From Micropterix aruncella (Eukaryota > Arthropoda > Insecta > Lepidoptera > Micropterigidae), in assembly GCA_944548615.1 (NCBI GenBank), contig OX155972.1, positions 1,285,854-1,349,853 of the forward strand: a stretch of 64,000 nucleotides of DNA. The letters are read 5' to 3'. The position numbers and the translations under genes were made by a program. Positions 42,901 to 53,829 of the stretch are shown here, one piece after another; positions within the stretch are counted from its first letter, which is position 1, and every line of letters begins with the position of its first letter. The notes under the pieces were generated by a model. That model was not told the origin of the DNA. It made no database searches and saw only the letters and a program-made list of their open reading frames with translations.

Positions 42901-44104
42901 TTAAGCTACAATAACTGCTTTTGTGTCTCAAAAATATAAGAAAAATAATTAGGCAGTGTTTTCTAAAGACATTAGCAATAAAATAAGAATTCTAATTAAA
43001 ATAAAATTATCACTTAACATGGGTGTTTAATAGAGATAAAATAAGCCATTTACTGTATATTTTTAGGTGGTACAGTTTTTAGAGATATCACGAAATTAGT
43101 AACGCTTGTAAGCACCTCGAGAAACCTACCGGGCGGCGGCGGATGCTGGCTTCAGCAGAAGGCGGCGGGTGGCGAGGAACAAGACGCGTACGTCTACGAA
43201 ATAGGTAGCGCGCATCTGAAGGGGGGACGTCTTGCACTTTATATCTTAAGATATCGTATAAAAAGGCAAATAAACGACACTCCACTTGAATTAACAAATC
43301 GATTCGAAACTTTACGCGAAGCGAAGCCGCGGGCAACGGCTAGTACATGTGAGTGCTTCAGCGATGTCAGTAGAACTGTGACAACATGTCGAAGGTCATC
43401 CACGTCTAAACTTGCGTCCCATTTTCTATGAGTTCCGGTATCGTCCAAACTTTTATATCGAATTCTGGATCACCCCGTCAGAAATTCTTCGATATTACCA
43501 GGCGCGAGGTTTGAATAGGTACTACAACTTCATGTGAGTGAATAATGTTTATTTGTTCTTTATTATCCTTGCAACAATTAACTGATATTTACTGTAGCCT
43601 TCAGTTATAAGTCTAGTTTTCGATAGATCGTCGTTCATAGTGAATCGTTTATTTCAGAAACCACCTAAGGGACAAAATATCAAAAAATGAGTTTTTGGTG
43701 ATACTGTACAATTTAAAGGTTAATACATCTTTTCGTGCAGAAATAACCTATATTCCATATCAGCAATTCTTTTTGGCAGCCTTGAAAATAATCCGTTTAT
43801 TTCAGAAAGAACCCAAGCGCCGTCGCTTTTCTGACTCGCTGTTTTGTTTGATTCAAAGATTAGGTACCTAACACTGAGAGGTTACCTTTCGGTGAAAGTG
43901 AGGTGTTATTTTGTCGTTTATTAGTACATTATATAGTTCTTAAGCCATGTCGGATAGTTCAGATGATGAATCTAATCCCAAGCGTAGGCGTGGAGTTGTG
44001 CACGAAGAAAAATACAAACGGAATATTATTCGGAATGCTAGGCTCAAAGGTCTGCAGTACGTCTCGTACAAAGGGAAAGAAGTTCCCAGCAAAGCCCCGC
44101 TGAA

Positions 44105-44640
44105 TGATAATAATAATAATAATAATAATAAAACTCTTTATTCTTAAGAAAAGGCGAGCTTATTGCCTGCAGGCAATATTTTAGAGCTAACCTATACTAT
44201 TGTAAGAACATTATTTGCGAGTAGACTACATAACTTAACCTATATAAAGAGTATGACAAATAAAATAGAGGAGGATAGAAAGAAGTATATACTTTACTCT
44301 TTGTGGGCACAGATTTGCCACATCAAAATAATCTAACACCTATAAGGACGCTAAAGTTTTAAAAGGAGGGGATGGGAGGGGAAAGGGAATTTATCTGGAG
44401 GATTTCAAATGCTCTCTGACTGTCTGTTTTTAAAAGTTGTTATGCTTGGCGCGGTTCTCACATTTTTCGGCAAAGCATTCCAAAGACGGGCTCCATGCAC
44501 GGTGAAAGAGAATGAGAAGAAGTCACTGCTGTGACTAGGGATAGAGAGTAGCAGGTTGTTTTTTGATCTCAGAGGGCGTTCATGAGCCGATAGTGCAGTA
44601 AATCTGCCGGTAAGATAATTGGGAGCGACGCCATCCAAGA
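44105..44640 (-). mobile_element. 5'-truncated LINE (minus) inside the transposase gene
   Basis: 3' tail of AAT reiterations (plus strand 44105-44130) then AAACTCTTTATTC, a 3' UTR, and the RT C-terminus at 44662-44405 with LTGRFTALSAHERPLRSKNN and FTVHGARLWNALPKNVRTAP. A related 3' end with the same AAT tail lies at 55012-55125. Confidence 0.8.
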
Positions 44641-45033
44641 TCTTTGTAAACTGTAAGTGCAATTTGAAATGTTATTTGAAACTTACGGATGAAATAAAAC
44701 GAGAACAGTGGGAAACATTTTACTCTTTGGAAAGTACAAACACCCAAGACACGTACATCCAAGCTTTAGTGGAGGTTATGCCTGTGAAATATAGACGCAA
44801 AAACCGCAGGCCTAATGTAAATAATGAGCAAGCTCAAGAAAACCCTGACCTGCCTACTGATGACTTGCCAAACAAAAAATCCTCTTCATACAAGTATAAC
44901 TTAAAAGTAAATGGCGTTCTTACTCAAGTTTGTAGAGGTGTTTTCTTGAAAGTGTTTGGAATTTCTGACAATAGACTGTTGGATATGAAGCCTTATACGA
45001 CACTATCATCCAATGTCCAACAACTGACAGGGA

Positions 45034-45834
45034 TATAAAATCGAAGACTATCGCGGTTGTTTGACATTATAAATAGGATAGAAAACGAATTTACCGCGTG
45101 AAGCGTCAAGAGCATTCTTACCATACGTCAAGGGCGTGACTGATCGAATAAGTAAGATGCTAAACAGATTCGATATAAAAACGATCTTCAAACCGACCCA
45201 AAATATAGCTCGATTTTTGAGGCCTGTAAAGGATGTAATACCACTGCAAACCCCGGGTGTGTATAAAGTCGAATGCAGCTGCGGTCTAGCCTACGTTGGA
45301 CAAACGAAACGGCCCATAGCCACGCGACTGACAGAACACATCAAAGCTGTTAAAAACGTTCAGCGAGAAAAATCGGCGATCTGCGAACATATATTGGATA
45401 GCGGAAGTAACCACTGGATGCAGTTTCAAAATCCCATTGTTCTATCCAAGGAACAATTCTACTTTCCTCGCATGATTCGGGAAGCCATTGAAATAAGAAG
45501 AACTCCGAACTTCAATAGAGATGACGGCTACAAACTCTCTTCTACGTGGAACCCTCTTCTTAAAATGTTCCCGCCGCCGAACGCCGAACGCAAAGACGTA
45601 AAACAGGATACAGTGAGTGTTGTGTGCAAGACGGATTTTAAAAATTCCCGCGCTCCGAGCCCGGCCCCCCACCACCGTTATAACCTACGCAGTGGCGGCA
45701 GCGGTTTGCGGCCTACCCGCAAAACAACGGACTGACAACTCTCCAGTCTACCCTAGACAACGGCGGCTGCAACGTCACCGAAACGTCGGGTCCTACAAAT
45801 TTCACGCGGTAAATTCGTTTTCTATCCTATTTAT
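45034..45834 (+). mobile_element. Penelope-like element, copy 2, 801 bp
   Basis: Flanked by AACTGACAGGGA at 45022-45033 and 45835-45846, a 12-bp target duplication. About 40 bases at the 5' end are an inverted copy of the 3' terminus, then the coding 3' half. It inserted into the transposase-like gene in the sense orientation. Confidence 0.9.
45099..45735 (+). CDS. Penelope polyprotein, C-terminal part with GIY-YIG
   Basis: The frame is open from the 5' junction (RAFLPYVKGV) although the first ATG is at 45136, giving 199 residues from there. Residues 41-43 are GVY and 53-55 YVG, the GIY and YIG positions; R64 in ATRLTEH and the REAIEIRR block (Glu) fit the rest of the nuclease site. A Cys pair CSC precedes YVG, as is usual in Penelope endonucleases. 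The upstream region is the RT thumb; the RT palm is missing. The basic tail HHRYNLRSGGSGLRPTRKTT ends at 45735. Penelope enzymes use this nuclease to nick the target. The frame is intact but lacks RT, so autonomous movement is impossible. Confidence 0.8.
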
Positions 45835-46288
45835 AACTGACAGGGAGCTGCCAGAAGACTTGCCAGAAGCTGAATAAGTGAATAAGGCCAGATCTTTGTA
45901 TATAGACATTATGTAGCATGTAGTCTACTTGTATTTTTCGCTTTAGGCCTAGTAAAAACATTCTTTTTTATACTTGAGTGTTACTTACCTTTGATACCAA
46001 AACAGGTAAAAATTAATGGTTTGACTTAATTTCAATAATATTTTTTCAAAAATCCATTTAGATACACTCATTTATTGCAAAAACCACCTAAGTGCAATTT
46101 TTTCATAAATATTAACTCAAAAACTTATAGAAAAAAATTTATAAAAAAACACATTATCCCGATAGCATGCTTTAGATTGGGAAAAAAATATTGGAAGGAG
46201 ACTAGACCTATACTTAAGCTGCTAAACAGTTTTTTTTTGTTTTCCGAAAGTTTAAAAAAGCGCACTTAGGTGGTTTCTGAAATAAGCG

Positions 46289-46617
46289 ATTCAGTTAATA
46301 CACTTTTTTCATTACATACTTTTAAGTATTACAAATTGAGTTCCATTAAAAGGTTAAACCCCATAAATTGACTATCTCATGCCGTATGCCGTATTACCGT
46401 ATGCCGTAATATTTAATTGATATTGGTGAATTTTTCAATTTTGTGTTTTCAATGAAGGTTATAAATTTAAAATTATATAAATTTCTATCTTGTTTTACAT
46501 GTAGTTATTTTTTTTGTTTTATTGATCGATAAATTATTTTCTCTTCTAAGTTCTGCACATTCCAGTATCAACTATTATTCAATCCTGTCTTTTTTCGGTT
46601 ATGTAGTTCAATTCTAT
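46289..46617. other. AT-rich, unassigned
   Basis: Contains a short triplicated GCCGTAT (46381-46405). No gene. Confidence 0.45.
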
Positions 46618-47125
46618 ATCTATAAAATCGAAGACTATCGCGGTTGTTTGACATTATACATAGGATAGAAAACGAATTTACCGCGTGAAATTTGTAGGAC
46701 CCGACGTTTCGGTGACGTTGCAGCCGCCGTTGTCTAGGGTAGACTGAAGAGCTGTCAGTCCGTTGTTTTGCGGGTAGGCCGCAAACTGCTGCCGCCACTG
46801 CGTAGGTTATAACGGTGGTGGGGGGCCGGGCTCGGAGCGCGGGAATTTTTAAAATGTTCACGCCGCCGAACGCCGAACGCAAAGACGTAAAACAGGATAC
46901 AGTGAGTGTTGTGTGCAAGACGGATTTTAAAAATTTCCGCGCTCCGAGCCCGGCCCCCCACCACCGTTATAACCTACGCAGGGGCGGCAGCGGTTTGCGG
47001 CCTACCCGCAAAACAACGGACTGACAGCTCTTCAGTCTACCCTAGACAACGGCGGCTGCAACGTCACCGAAACGTCGGGTCCTACAAATTTCACGCGGTA
47101 AATTCGTTTTCTATCCTATTTATAA
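46618..47125. mobile_element. Penelope fold-back
   Basis: 46632-46855 is an inverted copy of 46918-47125 plus the end of the GIY-YIG reading frame. The two arms of about 220 bp flank a spacer of about 60 bp. Both arms end in the sequence reading CTATCCTAT(TTATA) outward. No intact ORF; frames on both strands repeat the SRAPSPAPHHRYNLR tail. Confidence 0.85.
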
Positions 47126-48120
47126 TTCTATATCTTTTAAAAACGCTATGTTGTTTCAGTATTTTTGTCATTTTTGATTGTTACTGTTACCGTTTTGTTC
47201 ACACTGGATACTTTGAACTGGATAACTTGGGTTCGAAATGGAATTTCAAAATCAAATAAATTTTGATTCAAGGCTATGTTATTGTTTTTTTAAGAATCAG
47301 ATATTTATTTGTCTTTCCTTCTTTTGTTTTTAATCAAATATTTTCGTTTGTGCAACCATGGTAATATTGAAAACTTGCATTATTTTCAAATATGAGATCC
47401 TGTGTCAGAATTTTATAATACAGTTTCTTGCAGTCTGGCTATACAGTTACCGTAAACGTGTACTGTTAAGAACTGGAAACAATGATGTAAAACTTCGTGA
47501 TTAAACAACCGAGCCTGGTGAACAGCTCATCGTCACCGCTTCTGCATGACAACGTATAACCACAGATTTCACTGCAAACAGTCTCAAAGTTGCAGGAGTT
47601 GCGGCTAGAGACTTTTGGTCACTCATCGTACTTGCCATACCTTGCTCCAATAGAGTTTATTTTTTTCAGAATTTAGATACTTTTTACGAGGGAAAAAAAC
47701 AATTTCAAAGCATTCATTGGTTCCTGTCCACGAGTGTTTTAAAGCAGAGGAATTAAGCATCTAACATCCAAATGACAAATCTGTATAGACAATAGGAGTC
47801 AATATTTCTATTAGTTAAATATATATTTTTGATACAAAGTTTTTGGCCTTAATTTTTCTTTATAGAACAGAAACTTCATATGTAAGAATCCAATATTATA
47901 AATATTTTGTTTTTCTGGTTTCATTGTATCTTAATTAAGAGAAATCTTTTATTATTGATATTTTAGTCAAACTAGCGCAATAATTATAGCACCTAATTTA
48001 ACATTACAAACTTGCCAAATAAGGAAACTGGACAATCTTTTAATATAACAGGGAATTATGAGAACTGAAATGTCATATATTATCACCATAAATGTTACAC
48101 CATACTTCGGTCGAGAATAG
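47126..48120. other. Unassigned, about 1 kb
   Basis: AT-rich without recognised repeats or ORFs above 60 codons. Confidence 0.45.
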
Positions 48121-48290
48121 TAGATTGTATCACAAGGGAGAAAAATAAAATTTTTAAGGCTCGGGCGCTTTTTTGAATCCAGAGCGAACTGAGGGATTCT
48201 AGGGTAGAATCTTGAACGTAGCGAGGGGATTCAAAAAAGCGCCCGAGCCAAAAATATTTTGCGCCCGAGTGATACACTCTACTTTTCATC
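48121..48290. mobile_element. Hairpin MITE with 23-bp perfect arms
   Basis: GGCTCGGGCGCTTTTTTGAATCC-type arm at 48158-48180 and its exact complement at 48227-48249, with a 46-base spacer. An outer inverted pair, GTAGATTGTATCAC and GTGATACACTCTAC, lies at 48119-48133 and 48269-48282. It may be a terminal part of the element holding the recombinase fragment at 48560. Confidence 0.75.
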
Positions 48291-48559
48291 GCCCTCTATG
48301 AGAAAATAAAAGGCGCCTCATATTTTATTGTAATATTATTATTTAATAAAACATAGAGTATCAATTAAAATAAAATTAAATACTATCTAATAATAAAACC
48401 ACTAAACACTTATATTTACATTTGGGACATTTTCGCAAATATGAATATTTATTGTTACAGTTTCATTAGGAATTAAGATTGTGGTAGATTTCATTTTCTG
48501 CGTGTTTTACGTCGTTATTACAACTGACTGTTGATTTTAACAAAGAGTGGATGGTTGTT

Positions 48560-48772
48560 TAGTTGTGGCTAAGTACTGCAAGTAGGCCAAAAACACAGAT
48601 TCTGAAAAATTCTTGGCGCCTATTGCATTTCTCCATTCAATAAAATTTCCGTAGGCTTTCATATATTTTCCCGGGATTTTGCAGGTAATAGATAGTCAAT
48701 CACATTTCTTGCCTCAGTTCTAATGCTTTCAGGAGTTAAATCTATACTTTCACTGTCACTTGAAGAACTCAT
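48560..48772 (-). pseudogene. Tyrosine-recombinase (Crypton-like) N-terminal fragment
   Basis: Minus strand: MSSSSDSESIDLTPESIRTE then ARNVIDYLLPAKSRE, a one-base deletion, then YMKAYGNFIEWRNAIGAKNF and SESVFLAYLQYLATTKQPST. LPxKSxxxYxxxYxxFxxW...SExVxLAYxxxLxxxxxPSTL is the N-terminal SAM-like domain found in insect Crypton-type recombinases. The catalytic RHRY part is absent. Confidence 0.6.
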
Positions 48773-48973
48773 TTTTCAAAACAAAACGATGAATTTCTTA
48801 CAATCCGTGAAAATTGTCGAAAACGCGGACGACAAAAACAATTGACGTTTTTAATTTCATTTTTTTTATTAGGCCGGCGCGGCGCGACTAGGGGCCGTCG
48901 TACCAGCCAGTCTTTATTCAAACAATATTTGCGTTCGATTTCTTCCGCGCTCAAGACTAAGATGTTCTAAATT

Positions 48974-49050
48974 CAAAAAGTGCGCCGCAAAGATAAATTG
49001 CGGCGCACTTATTCAAAAAGTGAGCGGCAAAGATAATTGCGGCGCACTTA
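48974..49050. repeat. Two tandem hairpins, GTGCGCCGCAA
   Basis: Hairpin 1: AAGTGCGCCGCAA/TTGCGGCGCACTT, 13 bp perfect with loop AGATAAA (48978-49010). Hairpin 2: the same with two changes in the left arm and loop AGATAA (49018-49049). Unit about 40 bp. Confidence 0.8.
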
Positions 49051-49429
49051 TTAAAGTTTCTTATAGAAAACACCACTTTTGGGCGCACTTAACCCCTAGA
49101 GCCCCGATTGGCCGATATCGGCCAAAACATGATTCAGCGTGACGGCCCCGTTTTAATTTTATTTTAATTTAATTTGTTCTATTTTATTATGTTTTATTAT
49201 GTTAATATATTTTATTTTAATTATGGGTACAGTGATTTGGCAGTAATTAATATTTTGGTGAGACAGTGTTTTAATTCAATTTTTTTACTAATTTTTACCA
49301 AATTTTTTTGGGACATCAACTTGTCAATCGGCTGAGGGGCCGAGGTCTGAAGGATTAAAGGCGAACCAAGTCGTCCTTTTCGAATAGATGGGATGAAAAT
49401 ATATTTCTATACCTATCTCAAACACTCAC
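49051..49429. other. AT-rich, unassigned
   Basis: TTTTATTTTAATT-type runs at 49150-49220; no gene. Confidence 0.45.
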
Positions 49430-49840
49430 CTCGAGCTTCGAGTGAGAATGCTGCGATGGTACGTGTTCTCTCTGCAGAAGCGAAAGAACAATTTAAGCAG
49501 CAGAAGAAGTAGAAAACAAGGAAGGGAGATGCGTCCCTGTTTGCAGTTTAATAAAATGTGTCCCGTCACCATTAATAAAGGGGCGGGTCGGCACGCGGCG
49601 GGCGCGTGTCCCGCGTGTCCCGCGTGTCCCACCTGGGGACTACCTGCTGACAGTTATTGCGAGGACACGTGTCCCGCACGTGACCACAGCAACACGGACC
49701 GCCTCCGCGCGATATTAACATGTTTGCCATCGGACGCCCCATTGTCCAACGCCTGTTTGCACAATATTTGTAATTCTTCTAATCGATTAATTCGGGACGT
49801 GCGCCCCACAGGATGATGCCATGGGAACAATCTCTCGCTT
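49430..49840 (+). other. GC-rich stretch with a Cys-rich open frame
   Basis: A 124-residue plus-strand frame (49442-49816) with about a dozen Cys, among them ACPACPACPTW encoded by three CGCGTGTCCC-like decamers at 49605-49634. It has no match elsewhere in the window and no recognised domain. A minus-strand frame of similar length overlaps part of it. It may be unique host sequence; coding status is undecided. Confidence 0.3.
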
Positions 49841-49899
49841 GTTGTTATTACAATTTGAAACATTTACAAGTGTCATGAGCGCAAATGTAGGGGGCATGT

Positions 49900-50920
49900 A
49901 CCATCGGACAGTATATATTTTTTCTTAATGGTATACTTTAATTTAATTACATCGACACTTTCTAGCACTGTTTTTCGTATACCTATGGCAATACTAATGT
50001 ATAAAATTCTTACTTCTGACACAAGTGTGATGACTTTTAATCAAATTTTCGTTAGGGGAGTTATTATTATTAGGGGAGTTATTATTGTTAGCAACTTGTT
50101 TTTAAAACTTCTCTCTTAAAGCTTTCTTTGGACAATAATTCAAATTTAGGAATAATTCGGAACCGAAGACCAACAAGACAAGTTTTAGAAAATAGCTTAA
50201 TAATACCCAGGATGAAAACATCATTTGAACAAAGACATTACTCTTTCATTACGCCGAGATTTTACAATCTGATCAATATGGAGATAAAAATGAATTTGAC
50301 ATTTAGGGTATTCAAAAATAACATAAAGGAATGGTTCTCGAGTCATGACAGACTAACCATCCATCAAATGTTAGAAATTATAGTTTAATAAAACTTAGGT
50401 GCCCAAATTATTGTTATATTCTTAAATAGTATGTATGTTGATTATATTTTAATATTTTAATATTTTATATTTTAGGATTCAACTAATTACCAAATAATTT
50501 TGTTGTTATAAATTTTTTTGACAATGAATTGTATTTTTTTTTCACTAGGTATTTTATATAAATTTTTATATTTCTAAAATTATATTTAATATGACTTATT
50601 GATTTTTTTATTTTTTTTTATAGATTTATCTTACTCTTTACTTTAGTTTTATGTCAATTCTGATTGTCTCACTCTATTTGATTGTTTTTTTTTTGAGGAT
50701 CATATTTTAATGCAATTTAGTTTTATGAGCATTTTAATAAAACTTTCACATAATTTATTGTAAAATTAGAGTACTGTCCAACCTAGAACGGGCTAGTCCC
50801 AGTTGGGTGACCGAATCAAATAAGCAAAAGGTTAAGGTTTTGCCATTCGGTTCCTGTTATTTTTATAAGCAAAAACAATGTTTTATAGTAATTGATTCTT
50901 AAATAAATAAATAAATAAAT
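49900..50920 (+). mobile_element. LINE 3' fragment with AAAT tail
   Basis: RT C-terminal pieces RIPMAILMYKILTSDTSVMT (about 49977) and RHYSFITPRFYNLINMEIKM with NLTFRVFKNNIKEWF (50128-50388), then a 530-bp 3' UTR and AAATAAATAAATAAAT at 50902-50920. The second piece parallels SFSYLAPKFYNCLPP in the intact LINE. Confidence 0.75.
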
Positions 50921-51116
50921 TACAGTGACCATCGATATAAAAGTTGCTATAAAAATACATACAGGAGTTGCCATGTATCATGCAATATCCGCCGTGAAGT
51001 GGTGCACGAGAGCCGCTAGCGAGTTGGAATTGGGAATGCAGCCAGGCAAATATGCCAATATAACGTCCCATTCGGGACAGGCAATATTGGAGCAACAGAG
51101 CGCCTCACTCTTCTAG
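50921..51116 (+). other. Open frame of unknown nature
   Basis: Continuous frame reading VAMYHAISAVKWCTRAASEL and GMQPGKYANITSHSGQAILE to a stop at 51116. I do not recognise it. It is open through the LINE tail junction, so its start is unknown. Confidence 0.3.
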
Positions 51117-52240
51117 GTGAGTATATAGCCACCCGCTCACTTTATATCAGTTGAAATGCATTCCTCGATCCAGATATTAGCTTTTTAATAACGCCAACAG
51201 AAGAGACGCCGACCCTCGCCCAGGTAAGTATAGGGAGAAGGAAAGAAGCGCGATTACGATTACATGAAGCATTTCTCAATAAATTAAGTTTAAATGCGGC
51301 GAAATGCAGCAAGGTATCCTTTACTAGTAACCGATCAAAGTATGATTTTGACTACAGGATAGGCGGAGAGAGTATAGTAGAGAAGAGTGTAGTGCGGGAT
51401 TTGGGGATGCTGGACAACAAATTAATGCTCGACACACACATTGAACACATGGTGGGAAAAGCTTACAGAGCTCTCGGTTTTGCGTCACCTATATGGTCAC
51501 CGCAGTACAATGTACACATTGACCGTATAGAGCGTATTCAGAAAACCTTCGTAAGGCACTTGTGTCATCGAACCCTCGCTGAATATACCTCATATTCTGA
51601 CAGCTTGGCAAGGCTCGAAATGCTGAGTCTTCAGCAGCGACGTAAAGTGACTGATATGACGTACTTCCACAATATACTTTCGCATCATATCGACAGCCCA
51701 CACATTCTAAGCAGAATAGCCTTAAATGTCCCATCGCGCCGAACTCGTCACCCAAGGGTATTTAATGTACCCAGACTCCATACACATCAAGCAAGGAATT
51801 CAACTCTGCATCGAATTATGGAAGCCTACGATGAATCGTTTCAGGAACTAGACATATTCTCAATGAGCAAAAACGAGTTTATCAGAGCGGTAATAGACCA
51901 TACCATAAAAGCTTAAACAGATACATACCTGTGCAGAATCACACACTCTCATATATACACAACTATGACGCATACACGTAGATGTACTTACACACACCCA
52001 TTAAACACACATCACAATCACACATATAAACACACTCATCCTACTCTGCATACACACGCACAAATCGAGAGAACATGATTATATAACATAATATTTAAAT
52101 ATTATTACACGCACATAAACTGTATATTATCAGGAGACTATTTTGGCCGTAATATTGTTATTATTATTTATTAACTTAAGCCCCGATCGCTGTTTTTCTC
52201 TTTTGTTGGAATAAAATAAAAAAAAAATAAAAAATAAAAG
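51117..52240 (+). pseudogene. LINE ORF2 C-terminus and 3' UTR
   Basis: Coding from about 51295, frameshifted, then a clean frame 51392-51916: VRDLGMLDNKLMLDTHIEHM, FASPIWSPQYNVHIDRIERI, SLARLEMLSLQQRRKVTDMT, FQELDIFSMSKNEFIRAVID. It is closely related to the minus-strand LINE at 18765-19655 (WSSQYAVHVDRIERVQ). Between LGFA and SPIW about 25 residues present in that relative are deleted. The 3' UTR has CA-rich microsatellite and ends in an A/AATAAA-rich tail near 52205-52240. Confidence 0.75.
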
Positions 52241-52261
52241 AAACATTCTTTTATGACAATG

Positions 52262-52870
52262 TTTGCTTTTTACACGACTACCCACAAAAAGGAGAGCTAT
52301 GTGTTTAGGGTTCATGTATTTATGTATGTTTTCCGTTGCTTTTATTCTTCTTAGGGCGCCTCTCCAACTAGTGAAGGTTGGCAGTCAGCTTTTTTTTTTT
52401 TTTTTTTAAAGAAAAGCACATTTTTCACGGCAGTACATTGTACGTTTAACATTAGAGGCTTAAATGTAAATAATAGCAAAATAGAAAGCACCGCAGACCA
52501 CAATTTTTTGAAATCAACGCCGCCTAACTAGGCCTAGGCCCGTACTAAGGCAAGCGTACCAAGTAGATAGTGGCTTGTGCATACTTTAGAATACTTAATT
52601 TAAAAATATGCTAGGTATCAAAAACTATTAAAGATTAACTAATAATAATAAACATTGTAATTTAGGTGTAGTGTGATGTAACTGTAGTGTAGTGGAAAAA
52701 ATAACATTCAATAAATGGTTAAATAATCAAATTGAATAATAATAATATAATGTCGTTTTTTTATTCCACCATAGCTTTTAAACGCTTGAACCGATTTAGA
52801 AGTGTATGGGTATTGTTAGAATCGTTACGTCACCCCGAGTGTTATAAGTTACGTGAGACGATCCGTTGCT
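52262..52870 (+). repeat. Family B copy 4, split by family C
   Basis: 52266-52350 (TACACGACTACCCACAAAAA to GTTTTCCGTTGCTTTTATTC) and 52750-52870 (TTCCACCATAGCTTTTAAAC to GTCACCCCGAGTGTTATAAG). Confidence 0.65.
52360..52745 (+). repeat. Family C, copy 2
   Basis: T-run at 52390-52407, AAAGAAAAGCACATTTTTCA, TTGAAATCAACGCCGCCTAA, GGCCTAGGCCCGTACTAAGG, to GTGTAGTGTGATGTAACTGT. Inserted in family B. Confidence 0.7.
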
Positions 52871-53174
52871 CTAATATAAAGAGAAATCAGCGTTTTTAAT
52901 ATAAACCGCCGTGTTCTTGTTGGTTGTAATAAGACAGTCATCATTTGATTTTTTGTTTTTGTTCGTCTTCTTCTCAGCCGCCAGGAATAATAACTGTAAG
53001 CCCAGAAGTTTTTGGAATATTAATCTAACAAAAGAAATTATACAAAATATTTAATTATTATTCACCCCAAAATATTATCAATGTTTTGGTGACCATATTT
53101 GGTTCTTACGAATTTATTCAATTCTGACATTGTAGAAAATTACAAAATTACGTAATTATACTCGGAAAAAACAA
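52871..53174. other. Unassigned
   Basis: AT-rich; no gene or repeat recognised. Confidence 0.45.
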
Positions 53175-53530
53175 GTATGTGCCCAACAAAAAGGAGTGTA
53201 ATGTGTTCAGGGATAATGTATGTATGTTTTCTGTTTCTTTATTCCACCATAACTTCTAAACGCTTGAACCGATTTAGAAGTGTGTTGTATTGTTAGCATA
53301 GTTATGTCATTGCAGTTGTCATATGCTACCTAAACTGTCCAAATGACAAATAAATAATTGTCCAAATGTCAGTAAATTAAGATAAATACATCATGTTCAT
53401 CCTTAAATGAAACGTCTGATTGAGTAGCTTATGAACATTATGATTTTCACAGAATACGCAATCGTCTTTAATTACTGGATGTTAACAGAGGTAACACGCT
53501 TCAATGGGGCCGTAACGAAGCATCCGTAAA
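53175..53530 (+). repeat. Family B copy 5
   Basis: GTGCCCAACAAAAAGGAGTG through CATAACTTCTAAACGCTTGA, TGTCCAAATGACAAATAA and AACGTCTGATTGAGTAGC. 53531-53829 is AT-rich with no feature. Confidence 0.65.
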
Positions 53531-53829
53531 TTTTATTTTGGTTTCAACGAATTTCGTTTCAATGAAGAACTTTATCCCATAAAAACGTGCTTTTCTGCGC
53601 GAACAAATTGTTTGTAATAAATATAAATACAAATGTTGCTTTTTGTACCGACGGTCGTGTTTTTTATTTATTTAAATTATTTTTCTTGGTACGTTTTCTG
53701 GTTTCTACAATTTATTGTGAAATTTCACAATTTCACAACATTATCATCGACAATATCTTAGAACTCAAACCGAGGTAATTAGATATATTTTAAATAAATA
53801 ATAATCGTGGTTTTCGTGTAATTAGCCAT

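Larger units (their letters stand above)
41449..43347 (+). mobile_element. Helitron-family copy carrying a piggyBac element
   Basis: Right end CGAAGCCGCGGGCAACGGCTAG at 43326-43347 followed by T, as in lepidopteran Helitrons. Left part (GTAATCTCCGAAACTGCTCA) matches the general layout of the 34999 Helitron. The stretch 42901-43340 is collinear with the reverse complement of 62330-62792. The exact left end is not clear. Confidence 0.65.
43947..45876 (+). pseudogene. Transposase-like gene, split by two insertions
   Basis: Exon-like pieces: MSDSSDDESNPKRRRGVVHE then KYKRNIIRNARLKGLQYVSY and KGKEVPSKAPLN (43947-44105); then CKCNLKCYLKLTDEIKREQW, FYSLESTNTQDTYIQALVEV, VCRGVFLKVFGISDNRLLDM up to LTG (44640-45033); then, after Penelope, a short acidic end ELPEDLPEAE in another frame (45847-45876). 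The Cys pairs and VCRxxF motif recall a large set of uncharacterised arthropod proteins, which I take to be transposases, possibly Sola-like. The catalytic part is deleted. Function is inferred from its position between TIRs. Confidence 0.55.
43644..46288 (+). mobile_element. TIR DNA transposon, holding a LINE and a Penelope
   Basis: Left end GAATCGTTTATTTCAGAAAC plus CACCTAAG (43642-43669); right end CTTAGGTGG then TTTCTGAAATAAGCGATTC (46265-46292, base-level limits approximate). AGT flanks both ends and may be a 3-bp target duplication. Subterminal copies of the motif lie at 43797 (CCGTTTATTTCAGAAAGAAC) and 46072. Removing the two insertions leaves about 1.3 kb, so it is internally deleted. 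Confidence 0.75.
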
